Shown: positions 1-8,183, counted from the first letter of the stretch. The stretch is 40,678 nucleotides of DNA from Bradyrhizobium sp. C9 (GCF_002532045.1 NZ_NWTG01000043.1:1-40678); one strand, 5' to 3'. Program-made: numbers and translations. The notes: a model not told the origin generated them from the sequence alone.

Positions 1-53
1 GGCAACACTACTCCACAGCCATATGCGATTCCCCTACCCCTCCAGGGGAGGGT
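1..53. repeat. Left copy of window-terminal inverted repeat
   Basis: Bases 1-53 are the exact reverse complement of bases 40626-40678; the first mismatch is at base 54. The inner part contains the CCCCTCCAGGGGAGGG-type palindrome found elsewhere in the window, and CATATGCGAT recurs at 25746 next to another copy. It is therefore a member of a dispersed intergenic repeat family. Confidence 0.9.
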
Positions 54-57
54 CAAG

Positions 58-88
58 AAAAAAGCCGGCCCCGCATCGGAGGCCGGCT
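58..88 (-). terminator. Intrinsic terminator of the binding-protein gene
   Basis: Read on the minus strand, an 8-bp perfect stem (AGCCGGCC / GGCCGGCT) with a 10-base loop is followed by a run of six T. It lies about 30 bases past the stop codon of the minus-strand binding-protein gene, so it most likely ends the transcript of the 5370-117 gene set. Confidence 0.85.
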
Positions 89-116
89 CGTTCGTTTTCA
101 CAGCGAGCGCCCAAGC

Positions 117-1268
117 TCACATCGCCGGGATGTATTTGCCGTCCTTGACCGTGAGCAGGATGCGCGAGCGGTCGTCGAGGCCGTAGCGGTCCTTTTCGGT
201 CCAGTTGTAGACGCCCTGGCTCGCCACGATCTCCTTCTCGGAGACGAAGGCCTGGCGAATCGCCTCGCGGAATTCCGGCGTGCCGGGCTTGGCGGTCTTC
301 AGCGCCGTCGGGATGATGCGCTTCAGCACCTCGAAGGCGTCGAAGGAATGGCCGGCGAACTGGCTGCGGCTGTTGGCGCCGTACTTGGCTTCATAGGCCG
401 CGTTCAGCGTCAGGCCCGGCTTCTTGGTCAGCGCGCTGTCGGGCTGAGTCTCCGGCGACATGATCGGGCCGGCCGACATGATGACGCCTTCCGCCGACGC
501 GCCCGCGATGCGGATGAAGTCCATCGTGGCGGCACCGTGGGTCTGGTAGATCAGGCCCTTGTAGCCGCGCTCGCGCAGCGCGGTCTGCGGCAGCGCCGCG
601 GCGGTGCCGGAAGCGCCGACCAGGATGGCGTCGGGATTGGCGGCGACGAGCTTCAGCACCTGGCCCGCGACCGACGTATCCGGACGCGCGAAGCGCTCCT
701 CATCGGTCATGGTCAGGCCCATCGGCACGGCCTGCGCCTTGAAGTCGTTGACCCAGAGGTCGCCGTAGGAATCCGAATAGCCGATATAACCGACGGTCTT
801 GATGTTGTGCGCCTTCATGTGCTCGTAGAGCACCTTGCCCATGATCGGAATCGACTGCGGCAGGTCGACCGACCATTTCGCGCGGGCGTCGTTGATCGGG
901 AACGGCGCGAGACCGAGATGCGGGATGCCGGCCTCGTTGGCGACCGTCGATACCGCGATCGTCGTCGGCGTGATGCAGGAGCCCATGATGATGTCGGCCT
1001 TGGACTCGGTGACGAAGCGCCGCGTATTGGTGGTCGCAGCCGTCGGATCGCCGGCGTCGTCGAGCACGATCAGCTTCAGCGGCACGCCGCCGATCTCCTT
1101 CGGCACGAAATCGAGCGCGTTGCGCTCGGGGATGCCGAGCGCCGCGGCGGGACCGGTGGTCGAGATCGAGATGCCGATGGTGATCTCATTGGTCTGCGCC
1201 AGCGCGGGTGCGACCGGCAGCGCGACAGCAGCTGCGAGCACTGTTGCGGCGAAAGTGGCCTTCCTCAT
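117..1268 (-). CDS. ABC transporter periplasmic substrate-binding protein (branched-chain amino acid / aromatic acid type)
   Basis: A 383-residue type I periplasmic binding protein of the Peripla_BP_6 (LivJ-like) family. It starts with a signal peptide (MRKATFAATVLAAAV..., likely cleaved after Ala24, APALA|Q), and a mature part beginning with the family pattern ITIGISISTTGPAAALG. The ATG at 1268 follows a strong GGGAGG site. Proteins of this type in rhizobia and Rhodopseudomonas often bind aromatic acids rather than amino acids, and its place behind thioesterase, SDR, ligase and hydratase genes makes an aromatic ligand likely; that is inference. No permease or ATPase gene lies in the window, and a terminator follows at once, so it is an orphan or works with a transporter encoded elsewhere. 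Confidence 0.9.
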   Translation of the reverse strand: MRKATFAATVLAAAVALPVAPALAQTNEITIGISISTTGPAAALGIPERNALDFVPKEIGGVPLKLIVLDDAGDPTAATTNTRRFVTESKADIIMGSCITPTTIAVSTVANEAGIPHLGLAPFPINDARAKWSVDLPQSIPIMGKVLYEHMKAHNIKTVGYIGYSDSYGDLWVNDFKAQAVPMGLTMTDEERFARPDTSVAGQVLKLVAANPDAILVGASGTAAALPQTALRERGYKGLIYQTHGAATMDFIRIAGASAEGVIMSAGPIMSPETQPDSALTKKPGLTLNAAYEAKYGANSRSQFAGHSFDAFEVLKRIIPTALKTAKPGTPEFREAIRQAFVSEKEIVASQGVYNWTEKDRYGLDDRSRILLTVKDGKYIPAM

Positions 1269-1337
1269 TCATTCCTCCCTGCAGATAAGTTTTTTGGGTT
1301 TAAACCAGTTTTGCGGGCCAATTCAGCCCCTTCTTTA

Positions 1338-1386
1338 GAGCATGATCCGGAAAAGTGGAAACCGGTTTTCCGAGAGGATCATGCTC
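1338..1386. repeat. Palindromic Rhizobiales-type intergenic repeat
   Basis: Arms GAGCATGATCC (1338-1348) and GGATCATGCTC (1376-1386) are perfect reverse complements; an inner pair GGAAAA/TTTTCC encloses the loop. The core AAAAGTGGAAACCGGTTTT occurs inverted at about 15961. It lies between the binding-protein and thioesterase genes and could form an RNA hairpin in their transcript. Confidence 0.85.
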
Positions 1387-1431
1387 CGAAAGTCGAGTCA
1401 TGAGGCTGCGAGTCAGGCCTTCACGACCACG

Positions 1432-1851
1432 TCAGCCGTTCATGAAGCGGTCGATGACCTCCTGCGGAAACGGCGCCGATTTCAGCCTGGCGGGATCGTC
1501 CGGGTGGCGGCCGACCAGCACCCTTGTCTCGAACGCCTCGATGGCCAACGCCTCGCCCTTGAACACGCGGTGCACCACCTCGAAGCTCGAGCGCTTGATG
1601 CTCTCGATCCGGCTCTCGATGGTAATCCAGTCGCCATGGGTCGACGGAATGTGGAATTTCGCCCGCGTGTCGACCATCGGAATGCCGACCAGGCCGTATT
1701 TGTGAACGAGGTCCTGCTTCGAGCAGCCGGCGGCCTCGAACATGATCGAGGTCGAGTCGTCGAACATCGCGAAGTAGCGCGGGTAGTAGACGATGTTGGC
1801 GGGGTCGCAATCTCCCCACTGGATCTGCACGTCGCGCCGATTGACGAACAT
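1432..1851 (-). CDS. 4-hydroxybenzoyl-CoA thioesterase family protein
   Basis: A 139-residue single hot-dog-fold thioesterase, the usual length of the 4HBT family. Near the N-terminus it has WGDCDPANIVYYPRY, closely matching GDCDPAGIVWYPNY of the Pseudomonas 4-hydroxybenzoyl-CoA thioesterase; the catalytic Asp17 of that enzyme corresponds to Asp16 here. It should act in the cytoplasm, hydrolysing an aryl-CoA or acyl-CoA thioester. The start at 1851 has GAGG seven bases upstream. It lies downstream of hydratase, ligase and SDR genes in one direction. In that setting, release of 4-hydroxybenzoate from its CoA ester, to feed PobA (9478-10647), is the most economical role. Substrate is inferred; other YbgC-like roles are possible. 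Confidence 0.82.
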   Translation of the reverse strand: MFVNRRDVQIQWGDCDPANIVYYPRYFAMFDDSTSIMFEAAGCSKQDLVHKYGLVGIPMVDTRAKFHIPSTHGDWITIESRIESIKRSSFEVVHRVFKGEALAIEAFETRVLVGRHPDDPARLKSAPFPQEVIDRFMNG

Positions 1852-1876
1852 GGTGTATCCTCGATTGAGCGTGAGC

Positions 1877-1908
1877 GATCCGGAAGGCGTTTTGCGCCCT
1901 TCCGGATC
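1877..1908. repeat. Perfect hairpin between SDR and thioesterase genes
   Basis: GATCCGGAAGG (1877-1887) and CCTTCCGGATC (1898-1908) form an 11-bp perfect stem with a 10-base loop in the 62-bp gap between two same-strand genes. It has no T run, so it is more likely a repeat or an mRNA stability or processing element than a terminator. Confidence 0.7.
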
Positions 1909-1913
1909 ATGCG

Positions 1914-2675
1914 TCAGCGCGGCGCCATCCGGAGCGCGGCATCGAGCCGCACCACTTCGCCGTTCAGATAGGGATTGTCGATCATGTGCAACGCCAGCGA
2001 GGCGAACTCGTCGGCCTGGCCCAGCCGGCGCGGGAACGGGATCGCAGCGGCGAGCGAATCCTGCGCCTCCTGCGGCAGTCCGGCCAGCAAGGGCGTCATG
2101 AACAGGCCGGGCGCGATGGTCAGCACGCGGATGCCGAATTGCGCGAGCTCGCGCGCGATCGGCAGCGTCATCGCGACGATGCCGCCCTTGGAGGCCGAAT
2201 AGGCCGCCTGCCCGATCTGGCCGTCATAGGCCGCGACCGACGCCGTCGAGATCACGACGCCGCGTTCGCCGGTCGCAAGCGGCTCGAGCTTCGCCATCTC
2301 TGATGTCGCAAGCCGCAGCATGTTGAACGAGCCGATCAGGTTGACCTTGATCACCTTGTCGAAGTCGGCGAGCGCCATCGGCCCTTCGCGACCGATCACG
2401 CGTTTGGCGACGCCTATGCCGGCACAGTTGACCAGCACGCGCGCCGGGCCGTGCGCCTTGGCGGCGGCAGCGACCGCGGCTTCGGCCGCCGCTGCATCGG
2501 CCACGTCGCAGACGACCGGAATGCCGCCGATCTCGGCGGCGACGCTCTCGGCGAGCTTGGCGTTGAGGTCGCAGACCGCGACCTTGGCACCCAGCGCAGC
2601 CAGCCGGCGCGCGGTCGCCGCACCCAATCCCGATGCACCGCCGGTGACGATGGCGGCCTGGTTCTTCAACTGCAT
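1914..2675 (-). CDS. HSD10-like short-chain dehydrogenase (3-hydroxyacyl-CoA dehydrogenase type)
   Basis: A 253-residue classical SDR. It has the nucleotide-binding motif TGGASGLGAAT (residues 11-21), NAG-type motif NCAGIG (83-88), STASVAAY around 143-150, and the catalytic pair YSASK (Tyr159, Lys163). The C-terminal half (IAPGLFMTPLL, then FPRRLG and NGEVVRLDAALRMAP) closely follows animal HSD17B10, an NAD-dependent 3-hydroxyacyl-CoA dehydrogenase. It would oxidise the 3-hydroxyacyl-CoA made by the hydratase at 4576-5370. The ATG at 2675 has GGAG eight bases upstream. A paralogue lies at 36051-36809. Family assignment is firm; the aromatic 3-hydroxyacyl substrate is inferred. Confidence 0.88.
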   Translation of the reverse strand: MQLKNQAAIVTGGASGLGAATARRLAALGAKVAVCDLNAKLAESVAAEIGGIPVVCDVADAAAAEAAVAAAAKAHGPARVLVNCAGIGVAKRVIGREGPMALADFDKVIKVNLIGSFNMLRLATSEMAKLEPLATGERGVVISTASVAAYDGQIGQAAYSASKGGIVAMTLPIARELAQFGIRVLTIAPGLFMTPLLAGLPQEAQDSLAAAIPFPRRLGQADEFASLALHMIDNPYLNGEVVRLDAALRMAPR

Positions 2676-2695
2676 GGCATTCTCTCCTTGAATGG

Positions 2696-4579
2696 TCAGA
2701 CGAGTTTGATCACCGATGCCGGCGGCACCGGCGCATAGAGCGCTTCGATGATGTCAGTGCGATGCTCCAGCACCGCGCGCTGGTTGATCGAGCCCTTGTC
2801 GGTGACCTCGCCGCGATCGATCGACAGCGGCGTATCGAGCAGGATCGCTCGCGCGATCCGGTTCGACGAACCCGTGGCGCTCGCAAGGACGCGCGCGAAG
2901 CGCTCGCGGAAGGCGGCACGCACCAGCGGATCATTGGCCGCGGCCGTAATGTCGCCAGCGGCCAGCGCTGGATTGATCAGGCGGCAGCCATCGAGATCGA
3001 GGATCACGATCGCCGCCAGCTCGTCGCGGTTGAGCCCCGCGATCACGACGTCACGCACCAGCGGCGCGCAGGTGCCGACAAAGCGCGCCCGCAACGGCCC
3101 GACGCTGACCCAGGTGCCACTCGCCAGCTTGAAATCCTCGGCGATGCGGCCGTCGAAATCGAAACCGGCATCGAGATCGCCGGCGTTGGCAGGCTTCAGC
3201 GCATCGCCAAACTTGTAGAAGCCCTCCTCGTCGAACGCCTTGGCGGTCAGTTCGGGCTGCCGCCAGTAGCCGGGCGTCACGTTCGGACCCCTGGCGCGCA
3301 CCTCGAGCTTGCCGTTGTTGGGCACGAGCTTCGCATCATTGCCCGACACCGGAAGCCCGACATGGCCGGAGCGGCTGGTATCGGGCCGCACCGACATGAA
3401 GAACGGCGAGGTCTCGGTGGCGCCGAGCCCGGTCAGCATGGGGACGCGATAACCCTTCTCCTGCACTGCGAGCGCATCGAGGCTGTTCCAGATGAATGGC
3501 GACAACGCGGCTCCCGAGAAGAACATCGCATGCAGCCGGTGGAAGAACTTTGCCCGCAGGCCGGCATCGTCGCGCAGATAGGGCAGCAGCGATTCATAGC
3601 CCTTGGGCACGTTGAAATAGACCGTCGGCGAGATCTCGCGCAGGTTTCGCACGGTCTCCTCGATGCCGCCGGGCATCGGCTTGCCCTCATCGAGATACAT
3701 CGAGCCGCCGTTGAACAGCGTCAACCCGACATTGTGATTGCCGCCAAAGGTGTGATTCCACGGCAGCCAATCGACGATGACAGGCGGCTCGTCCTTCAGG
3801 AACGCCAACGTCTCGCGCAGCATCACCTGATTGGCGCAGATCATGCGCTGGGTGTTGATGACCGCCTTGGGATTGCCGGTCGAACCCGACGTCAGCAGGA
3901 ATTTCGCGATCGTGTCCGGACCGATCGCGGCATGGGCCGCGTCAAGGCGCGGATCTTCCGGCGTTGCGATCAGATCGGCGAGCCGGGTCACCTCGCGGCC
4001 AGGCACGGTGCCGCGGCTTGCGGCGATCTCGACACCGGGGCCGACATTGGTGCGCAGGGCGTCGGCGAATTTGTCGGCGTCGTCGACGAAGACCAGGCCC
4101 GGCGTGAGCAGCTTGATGACGAAGCTAAGCTTACCGTAGTCGCGCGACACCAGCGAATAGGCCGGCGACACCGGGCAGAACGGAATGCCGGCATAGAGCG
4201 CGCCGAGCGCGATCAGCGCGTGATCGATCGAATTGCCCGACAGGACGACGATCGGCCGCTCGGCCGATAGCCCGCGCGCGATCAGCGCGGACGCGATGCG
4301 CCGGGTCGTCTCCAGCAATTGCGCGTAGGTGATCTGACGCCAGCCGCCGCCGGCTGCACGTTCGGCCATGAACACCCGGCTCGGCTCGGCCTTCGCCCAG
4401 TGATGCAGCCGGTCGGTGAGACGAACGGGGTAATCGGCGAGATTGAGCTTGGGGCGAAGATAGATCGTGCCGTCGTCGCGGCGCTCGACGGTGACGTCGG
4501 GGTTGCCGAACGAGATCGGGCGCAGCGGGTGCGCGCTCGCGGTGGGCGCAGACGCAGTTATATTAGCCTTGGCGCTCAT
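2696..4579 (-). CDS. Feruloyl-CoA synthase-like acyl-CoA ligase, copy 1
   Basis: A 627-residue ANL-superfamily adenylate-forming ligase of the feruloyl-CoA synthase (Fcs) group. Seen motifs: phosphate loop LLTSGSTGNPKAV, the group signature WLPWNHTFGGN, LGATETSPFF, the hinge GRIAEDFKL and the C-terminal catalytic-lysine region TDKGSINQRAVL. It should turn a phenylpropenoid acid, ATP and CoA into the CoA thioester in the cytoplasm. The start at 4579 (MSAKANI) overlaps the stop of the upstream hydratase by four bases (ATGA), showing translational coupling. A second ligase of the same group is at 33081-34949. Ferulate, p-coumarate or the saturated analogues are candidate substrates; sequence alone does not separate them. 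Confidence 0.88.
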   Translation of the reverse strand: MSAKANITASAPTASAHPLRPISFGNPDVTVERRDDGTIYLRPKLNLADYPVRLTDRLHHWAKAEPSRVFMAERAAGGGWRQITYAQLLETTRRIASALIARGLSAERPIVVLSGNSIDHALIALGALYAGIPFCPVSPAYSLVSRDYGKLSFVIKLLTPGLVFVDDADKFADALRTNVGPGVEIAASRGTVPGREVTRLADLIATPEDPRLDAAHAAIGPDTIAKFLLTSGSTGNPKAVINTQRMICANQVMLRETLAFLKDEPPVIVDWLPWNHTFGGNHNVGLTLFNGGSMYLDEGKPMPGGIEETVRNLREISPTVYFNVPKGYESLLPYLRDDAGLRAKFFHRLHAMFFSGAALSPFIWNSLDALAVQEKGYRVPMLTGLGATETSPFFMSVRPDTSRSGHVGLPVSGNDAKLVPNNGKLEVRARGPNVTPGYWRQPELTAKAFDEEGFYKFGDALKPANAGDLDAGFDFDGRIAEDFKLASGTWVSVGPLRARFVGTCAPLVRDVVIAGLNRDELAAIVILDLDGCRLINPALAAGDITAAANDPLVRAAFRERFARVLASATGSSNRIARAILLDTPLSIDRGEVTDKGSINQRAVLEHRTDIIEALYAPVPPASVIKLV

Positions 4580-5370
4580 GTCGGCTTCACCTTGGCGGTC
4601 TTGCGATCCAGGAAGGCACGGATGCGCCTCTTGGCTTCCTTGTCGCTCTGCGCCACCGTCGCCATCAGCGATTCCATCAAGAGGCCGGTCTGCGGATTGG
4701 CCTCGGCGATCATCGGCAGCGCCTGCAACACGGCGAAATTGGTCAGCGGCGCGTTGGCGGCGACGCGCTCGGCAAGCTCCAGCGCTTTCGGCAGCGCACC
4801 GTCGGCCTCGGTGAGATATTGCGAGAAGCCGTAGGCGGCGCCCTCGGTCGCCGAATAGACCCGGCCGGTCAGCATCATGTCCGCCATCCTGGGTACGCCG
4901 ATCAGGCGCGGCAGCCGCACCGATCCGCCGCCGCCGACGAAGATGCCGCGCTGGCCCTCGGGCAGCGCGAAATAGGCCGACGGCTCGGCGACCCGGATAT
5001 GCGCAGCGCACGCAAGCTCCAGCCCGCCGCCGATCACGGCGCCCTTCAGCGCCGCGATGACAGGCACGCGGCAATACTGGATGCGGTCGAACACGCGGTG
5101 CCACATCTGGGAATGCACCAGCCCCTCGGTGGCGTCGCGCTCGGTCAGTTCGGAGAGATCGAGGCCGGACGAGAAGTGATCGCCGACGCCATGGATGACG
5201 ACGGCGCCGACCGTATCGGGAATCGCGGAAAAGCAATCGCGCAGCGCCAGGATGATGCCGTCGTTCAGCGCGTTGCGCTTGGCGGGCCGGTTGAGCCCGA
5301 CGGTCAGCACCGCTCCTCGCGTCTCGATCCTGAGCAGCGAGGCATCACCCGCGTCGGCAGCGTTTCCCAT
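4576..5370 (-). CDS. Enoyl-CoA hydratase/isomerase family protein with both catalytic glutamates
   Basis: A 264-residue crotonase. The oxyanion-hole segments are visible (HFSSGLDL, GAVIGGGLELA), and both classic acid-base residues are kept: Glu118 in GGGLELA and Glu138 in ALPEGQRG, spaced 20 apart as Glu144 and Glu164 are in rat hydratase. It is therefore competent for hydration of a 2-enoyl-CoA such as coumaroyl- or feruloyl-CoA; hydratase-lyase activity of the Ech type cannot be excluded. It is the first gene of the 5370-117 set, with a promoter and palindrome just upstream (5394-5429). Its stop overlaps the ligase start by ATGA. Confidence 0.88.
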   Translation of the reverse strand: MGNAADAGDASLLRIETRGAVLTVGLNRPAKRNALNDGIILALRDCFSAIPDTVGAVVIHGVGDHFSSGLDLSELTERDATEGLVHSQMWHRVFDRIQYCRVPVIAALKGAVIGGGLELACAAHIRVAEPSAYFALPEGQRGIFVGGGGSVRLPRLIGVPRMADMMLTGRVYSATEGAAYGFSQYLTEADGALPKALELAERVAANAPLTNFAVLQALPMIAEANPQTGLLMESLMATVAQSDKEAKRRIRAFLDRKTAKVKPT

Positions 5371-5393
5371 GGCGTTATTGTTTCCTATTCAGA

Positions 5394-5429
5394 ATAGTTA
5401 TGTTTTATAACTATCATCGCAGGAGTCAA
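5394..5429 (-). promoter_or_regulatory. Promoter with palindromic operator upstream of the hydratase-ligase set
   Basis: A perfect inverted repeat ATAGTTAT-GTTTT-ATAACTAT spans 5394-5414. On the minus strand TTGACT (5429-5424), a 16-base spacer and TAAAAC (5407-5402) make a fair sigma-70-type promoter. The palindrome covers the -10 box, which suits a repressor site. The repressor is unknown and no obvious candidate gene is adjacent. Confidence 0.6.
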
Positions 5430-5460
5430 GACTGGGCGCGTCGTGCGACGCAGCCTTGCA

Positions 5461-5618
5461 CCCTCCCCTGGAGGGGGAGGGTCGGCTCACATGAAGCGAA
5501 GCGGAATGGGAGCCGGGGTGGGGTGACGGGCTCTCCACCCGGGCAGTATCCCGTGTGGAGAGATCACCCCACCTCGCCGCGCATTGCATGCGCGTCGATC
5601 CTCCCCCTCCAGGTGAGG
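5461..5618. repeat. Dispersed palindromic intergenic repeat
   Basis: The stretch opens with CCCTCCCCTGGAGGGGGAGG and closes with CCTCCCCCTCCAGG. It contains GGGTCGGCTCACATGAAGCG followed by GGGGTGGGGTGA and a later ATCACCCCACC. The same ordered blocks recur at 25762-25910. It fills most of the 262-bp gap between the hydratase and DUF3237 genes; no gene is supported there. Confidence 0.8.
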
Positions 5619-5632
5619 ATGACCGCGGAGCC

Positions 5633-6094
5633 TCACAACACCTGATGCACGTCGATCACGACGCGGTCGGCGTGGCGGGCGGCGGAGCCGATGAATATGT
5701 GCTCCATCAGCCAGCGGTACTTTTCGGCGCCGGTTTCGAATTTCGGCACGGTGCGGAAGTAGATCAGCTTCGGATCGACCGGTGCGCCGCGCTTGAGCTT
5801 CTCGAGCAGATCGAGCGGTCCGAAGCGAATGCCCTTGTTTTCGACATAGATGACGGCGCCGTCGTCGGTCTCAAAGGCGTATTTTGCCTCCAGTTCGATC
5901 AGTTCGCTCGGCCGGATGATCTGGAAGTCGGCGCCGAAGGGCAGCACCTTGCCGTTGACGGTCTCGCCCCTCACCTCGCCGCCGATGATCGGAATGATGC
6001 GGCGGACGCCGGTGCCGATGTCGCCGGCCGAGGTGACCTCGGCGATTCGGGCGGTGATGGTGAAGACGTATCTGGTCTGAAGCTCGGGTGTCAT
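5633..6094 (-). CDS. DUF3237 family protein
   Basis: A 153-residue protein that reads as DUF3237, a small beta-barrel family of unknown function. Features seen: an N-terminal strand pattern (RYVFTITARI), IGTGVRRIIPIIGGEVRGE, and the C-terminal block YFRTVPKFETGAEKYRWLMEHIFIG, which is very typical of the family. It has no signal peptide or membrane segment. It starts five bases after the TRAP large-permease stop, so it is the last gene of that operon; the RBS is weak. DUF3237 genes often sit in aromatic or xenobiotic catabolic clusters, which fits here. No reaction can be assigned from sequence. Confidence 0.85.
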   Translation of the reverse strand: MTPELQTRYVFTITARIAEVTSAGDIGTGVRRIIPIIGGEVRGETVNGKVLPFGADFQIIRPSELIELEAKYAFETDDGAVIYVENKGIRFGPLDLLEKLKRGAPVDPKLIYFRTVPKFETGAEKYRWLMEHIFIGSAARHADRVVIDVHQVL

Positions 6095-6098
6095 TGAT

Positions 6099-7415
6099 CT
6101 AGCCTATCATGCGCTGCGGCAACCAGGTCGCCAGCAGCGGGAACAGGATCAGGATCACCAGCCGGATCAGATCGGTGATCACGAACGGCAGCACGCCGAC
6201 GAAGATCGTCGACATGTTGACGTCCTTGATCACGCTCTTGATCACGAACACGTTCATGCCGACCGGCGGATGGATCAGCCCGAGCTCCACTGTCATGACG
6301 ATGATGATGCCGAACCAGATCGGATCGAAGCCGAGCGCTGTCACCACCGGGAACACGATCGGCACGGTGAGGATCACCATCGCCATCGCGTCCATCAGGC
6401 AGCCGAGCACCAGATACATCATCAGGATCAGCGCCAGCACGCCATAGGGCCCGATGCCGAGCCCGGTGAGGAACTCAGTGACGTTCTGCGGCGTCTGGGT
6501 GATGGTGAGGAAATAGCCGAAGCACAGCGCGCCGATCAGCACCGTGAACACCGCTGCCGCGGTGCGCGTCGCCTGCAGCAGCGATTGCAGGATGCCGTCC
6601 TTGGTCAGCTTGCCGCGGAGGATGCCGATGATGAAGGCGCCGACCGCGCCGACTGCGCCCGCTTCGGTCGGGACGAAGAAGCCGCCATAGAGGCCGCCGA
6701 TCACGAACAGGAACAGCAGCAGCGGCGACCAGACGTCGCGCATCGCAAGCGCGCGCTCATGCCACGACGCCTTCTTGCCTGCCGGCAGGAACCCCGGCCG
6801 CGTCACGCCGATGATGCCGATCGTGATCATGTGCATCAGGATCGCGAGCAGGCCCGGCACCACGCCAGCGATGAACAGCTTGCCGATGTCCTGCTGGGTG
6901 ATGATGCCGTACACCGCGAGCACCGTGGACGGCGGCAGCATCGCGCCGAGCGTGCCGCCGACCGCGATCACGCCGGTGGAAAACGATTGCGGATAGCCGA
7001 AGCGGCGCATCTCGGGATAGGCCACCGCGGAGAAGGTCGCAGCGGTCGCAACCGACGAGCCCGAGATCGCGGCAAAGCCGCCGCAGGCGGCGATGGTCGC
7101 AATGCCGAGCCCGCCCTTCCAATGGCCGACAAAGGTGTTGGCGGCGCGGAACAGCTCGCGGCTGATGCCGGAGACGGACACGAAGGCGCCCATCAACAGG
7201 AACATCGGGATCACGCCGAAGGAATAGTCCGTCACCGTGCGCATCGTGGTCTGGCCGACCAGCTTCAGCGCCGGCGCAAAGCCGGTGAGATAGCCAAAGC
7301 CGGTGATGCCGACGAGGCCCATCGCCATGCCGACGGGGACACGCAACAGCATCAACGCGAACAGGCTGACGAAGCCGATGACGGCGACGGCCTCGGGACT
7401 CAAATCGAGACTCAT
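6099..7415 (-). CDS. TRAP transporter large permease (DctM type)
   Basis: A 438-residue, highly hydrophobic protein with about 12 predicted membrane helices, the usual size of DctM subunits. The family pattern PVGMAMGLVGITGF near residue 30, GGFAAISGSSVATAATFSAVAYPEM around 115-140, and the C-terminal LIHPPVGMNVFVIKSV are clear. It is the sodium-driven translocation subunit of a tripartite ATP-independent transporter in the inner membrane. It follows the small permease by six bases and is followed by DUF3237. Its place beside aromatic catabolic genes and pobA suggests an aromatic acid as substrate, as for the TarPQM transporters; that is inference. Confidence 0.92.
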   Translation of the reverse strand: MSLDLSPEAVAVIGFVSLFALMLLRVPVGMAMGLVGITGFGYLTGFAPALKLVGQTTMRTVTDYSFGVIPMFLLMGAFVSVSGISRELFRAANTFVGHWKGGLGIATIAACGGFAAISGSSVATAATFSAVAYPEMRRFGYPQSFSTGVIAVGGTLGAMLPPSTVLAVYGIITQQDIGKLFIAGVVPGLLAILMHMITIGIIGVTRPGFLPAGKKASWHERALAMRDVWSPLLLFLFVIGGLYGGFFVPTEAGAVGAVGAFIIGILRGKLTKDGILQSLLQATRTAAAVFTVLIGALCFGYFLTITQTPQNVTEFLTGLGIGPYGVLALILMMYLVLGCLMDAMAMVILTVPIVFPVVTALGFDPIWFGIIIVMTVELGLIHPPVGMNVFVIKSVIKDVNMSTIFVGVLPFVITDLIRLVILILFPLLATWLPQRMIG

Positions 7416-7421
7416 GGCCGT

Positions 7422-7988
7422 CTACTCCGCAGTCTTGATCTTGGCATCGTGGATATCTTCCGGATGGAAGATCAGGCGGTAGGTCCGGATCGCAATCAGC
7501 AGCACCGCGGAGACGTCGCCGAGCCACGACACCAGGAAGAACGGCCAGACCGGAACGCCGAGATCCATCGTGACGATGTGGCTGTTCCTGGTGTCGATCA
7601 CCTTGTCGACCAGCGTGTAGGTCTGCACCGTCACCACGAACAGCAGCACCAGCGTCGCGAAGATGTCGATCCAGCGCTGATAGCGCGGCGCGGCATTGGC
7701 CCAGACCAGATCCACGGTGATGTGGGTGCCGCGATAGCTCGTCGCCGCGATGCCCCAGAAGATCAGGATGCCGAGCAGGAACTGGCCGAAATTGTAGTAG
7801 TCGGGGATCGTCACCGCGAAGAACTTGCGCATGAACACCGCGGTGAAGGTGTTGAGCGCGACGACGCCGACGAAGAAGGCCGCCACCCATTCGATCGAAT
7901 CGATGAAGCGGTCCATGAAATTCTTGCGCACCGGCTCGGGTGGACCGGTGATCGCGCCGTCCTGGGAAACTTCGGCAGATTGCGTCAT
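7422..7988 (-). CDS. TRAP transporter small permease (DctQ type)
   Basis: A 188-residue protein with four predicted membrane helices (about residues 33-52, 68-87, 105-124 and 149-167), the normal layout of DctQ subunits. The segment LLGILIFWGIAATSYRGTHITVDLVW is typical (helix 2 and the loop after it). It pairs with the DctM protein encoded six bases downstream. The gap to the upstream binding-protein gene is 195 bp and holds a palindromic repeat, so transcript levels may differ between the two parts. The start at 7988 has only a distant GGAG; a slightly later start is possible. Confidence 0.88.
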   Translation of the reverse strand: MTQSAEVSQDGAITGPPEPVRKNFMDRFIDSIEWVAAFFVGVVALNTFTAVFMRKFFAVTIPDYYNFGQFLLGILIFWGIAATSYRGTHITVDLVWANAAPRYQRWIDIFATLVLLFVVTVQTYTLVDKVIDTRNSHIVTMDLGVPVWPFFLVSWLGDVSAVLLIAIRTYRLIFHPEDIHDAKIKTAE

Positions 7989-8106
7989 GCGTTGCTTCGA
8001 TTGGCTCCCTCGTCCCGCTCTTGCGGGCCCGAGACGAGCATAGCTCGCTCTTGGAGGGTCGGGTGAGGGGCTGCTTCCACGAGTTGTGAACGCGGTGAGA
8101 CCTGTA

Positions 8107-8175
8107 CCCCTTCACCCGGATCGCATCTGACGGTGCGATCCGACCTCTCCCCGCAAGAGGGGAGAGGTGAAGGGG
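8107..8175. repeat. Nested palindromic repeat inside the TRAP operon
   Basis: Outer arms CCCCTTCACC (8107-8116) and GGTGAAGGGG (8166-8175) enclose two perfect hairpins: GGATCGCA/TGCGATCC (8118-8141) and CCTCTCCCC/GGGGAGAGG (8144-8167). It lies between the DctP stop and the DctQ start. Such a structure often protects the upstream binding-protein mRNA from 3' decay. Confidence 0.8.
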
Positions 8176-8183
8176 CAACGGGA

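Noticed and set aside
2762..4270. A 502-codon plus-strand open frame
   Set aside because: Antisense to the ligase gene, with shadow composition and no ribosome-binding site.
4580..5236. Extension of ligase copy 1 upstream into the hydratase gene as one 846-residue protein
   Set aside because: The extra part is a frame-shifted, Arg-rich shadow of the hydratase; the true start overlaps the hydratase stop as ATGA.
6270..8066. A 598-codon plus-strand open frame rich in His, Asp, Arg and Gln
   Set aside because: Antisense shadow of the TRAP permease genes; composition is typical of antisense frames in GC-rich DNA and there is no family similarity.
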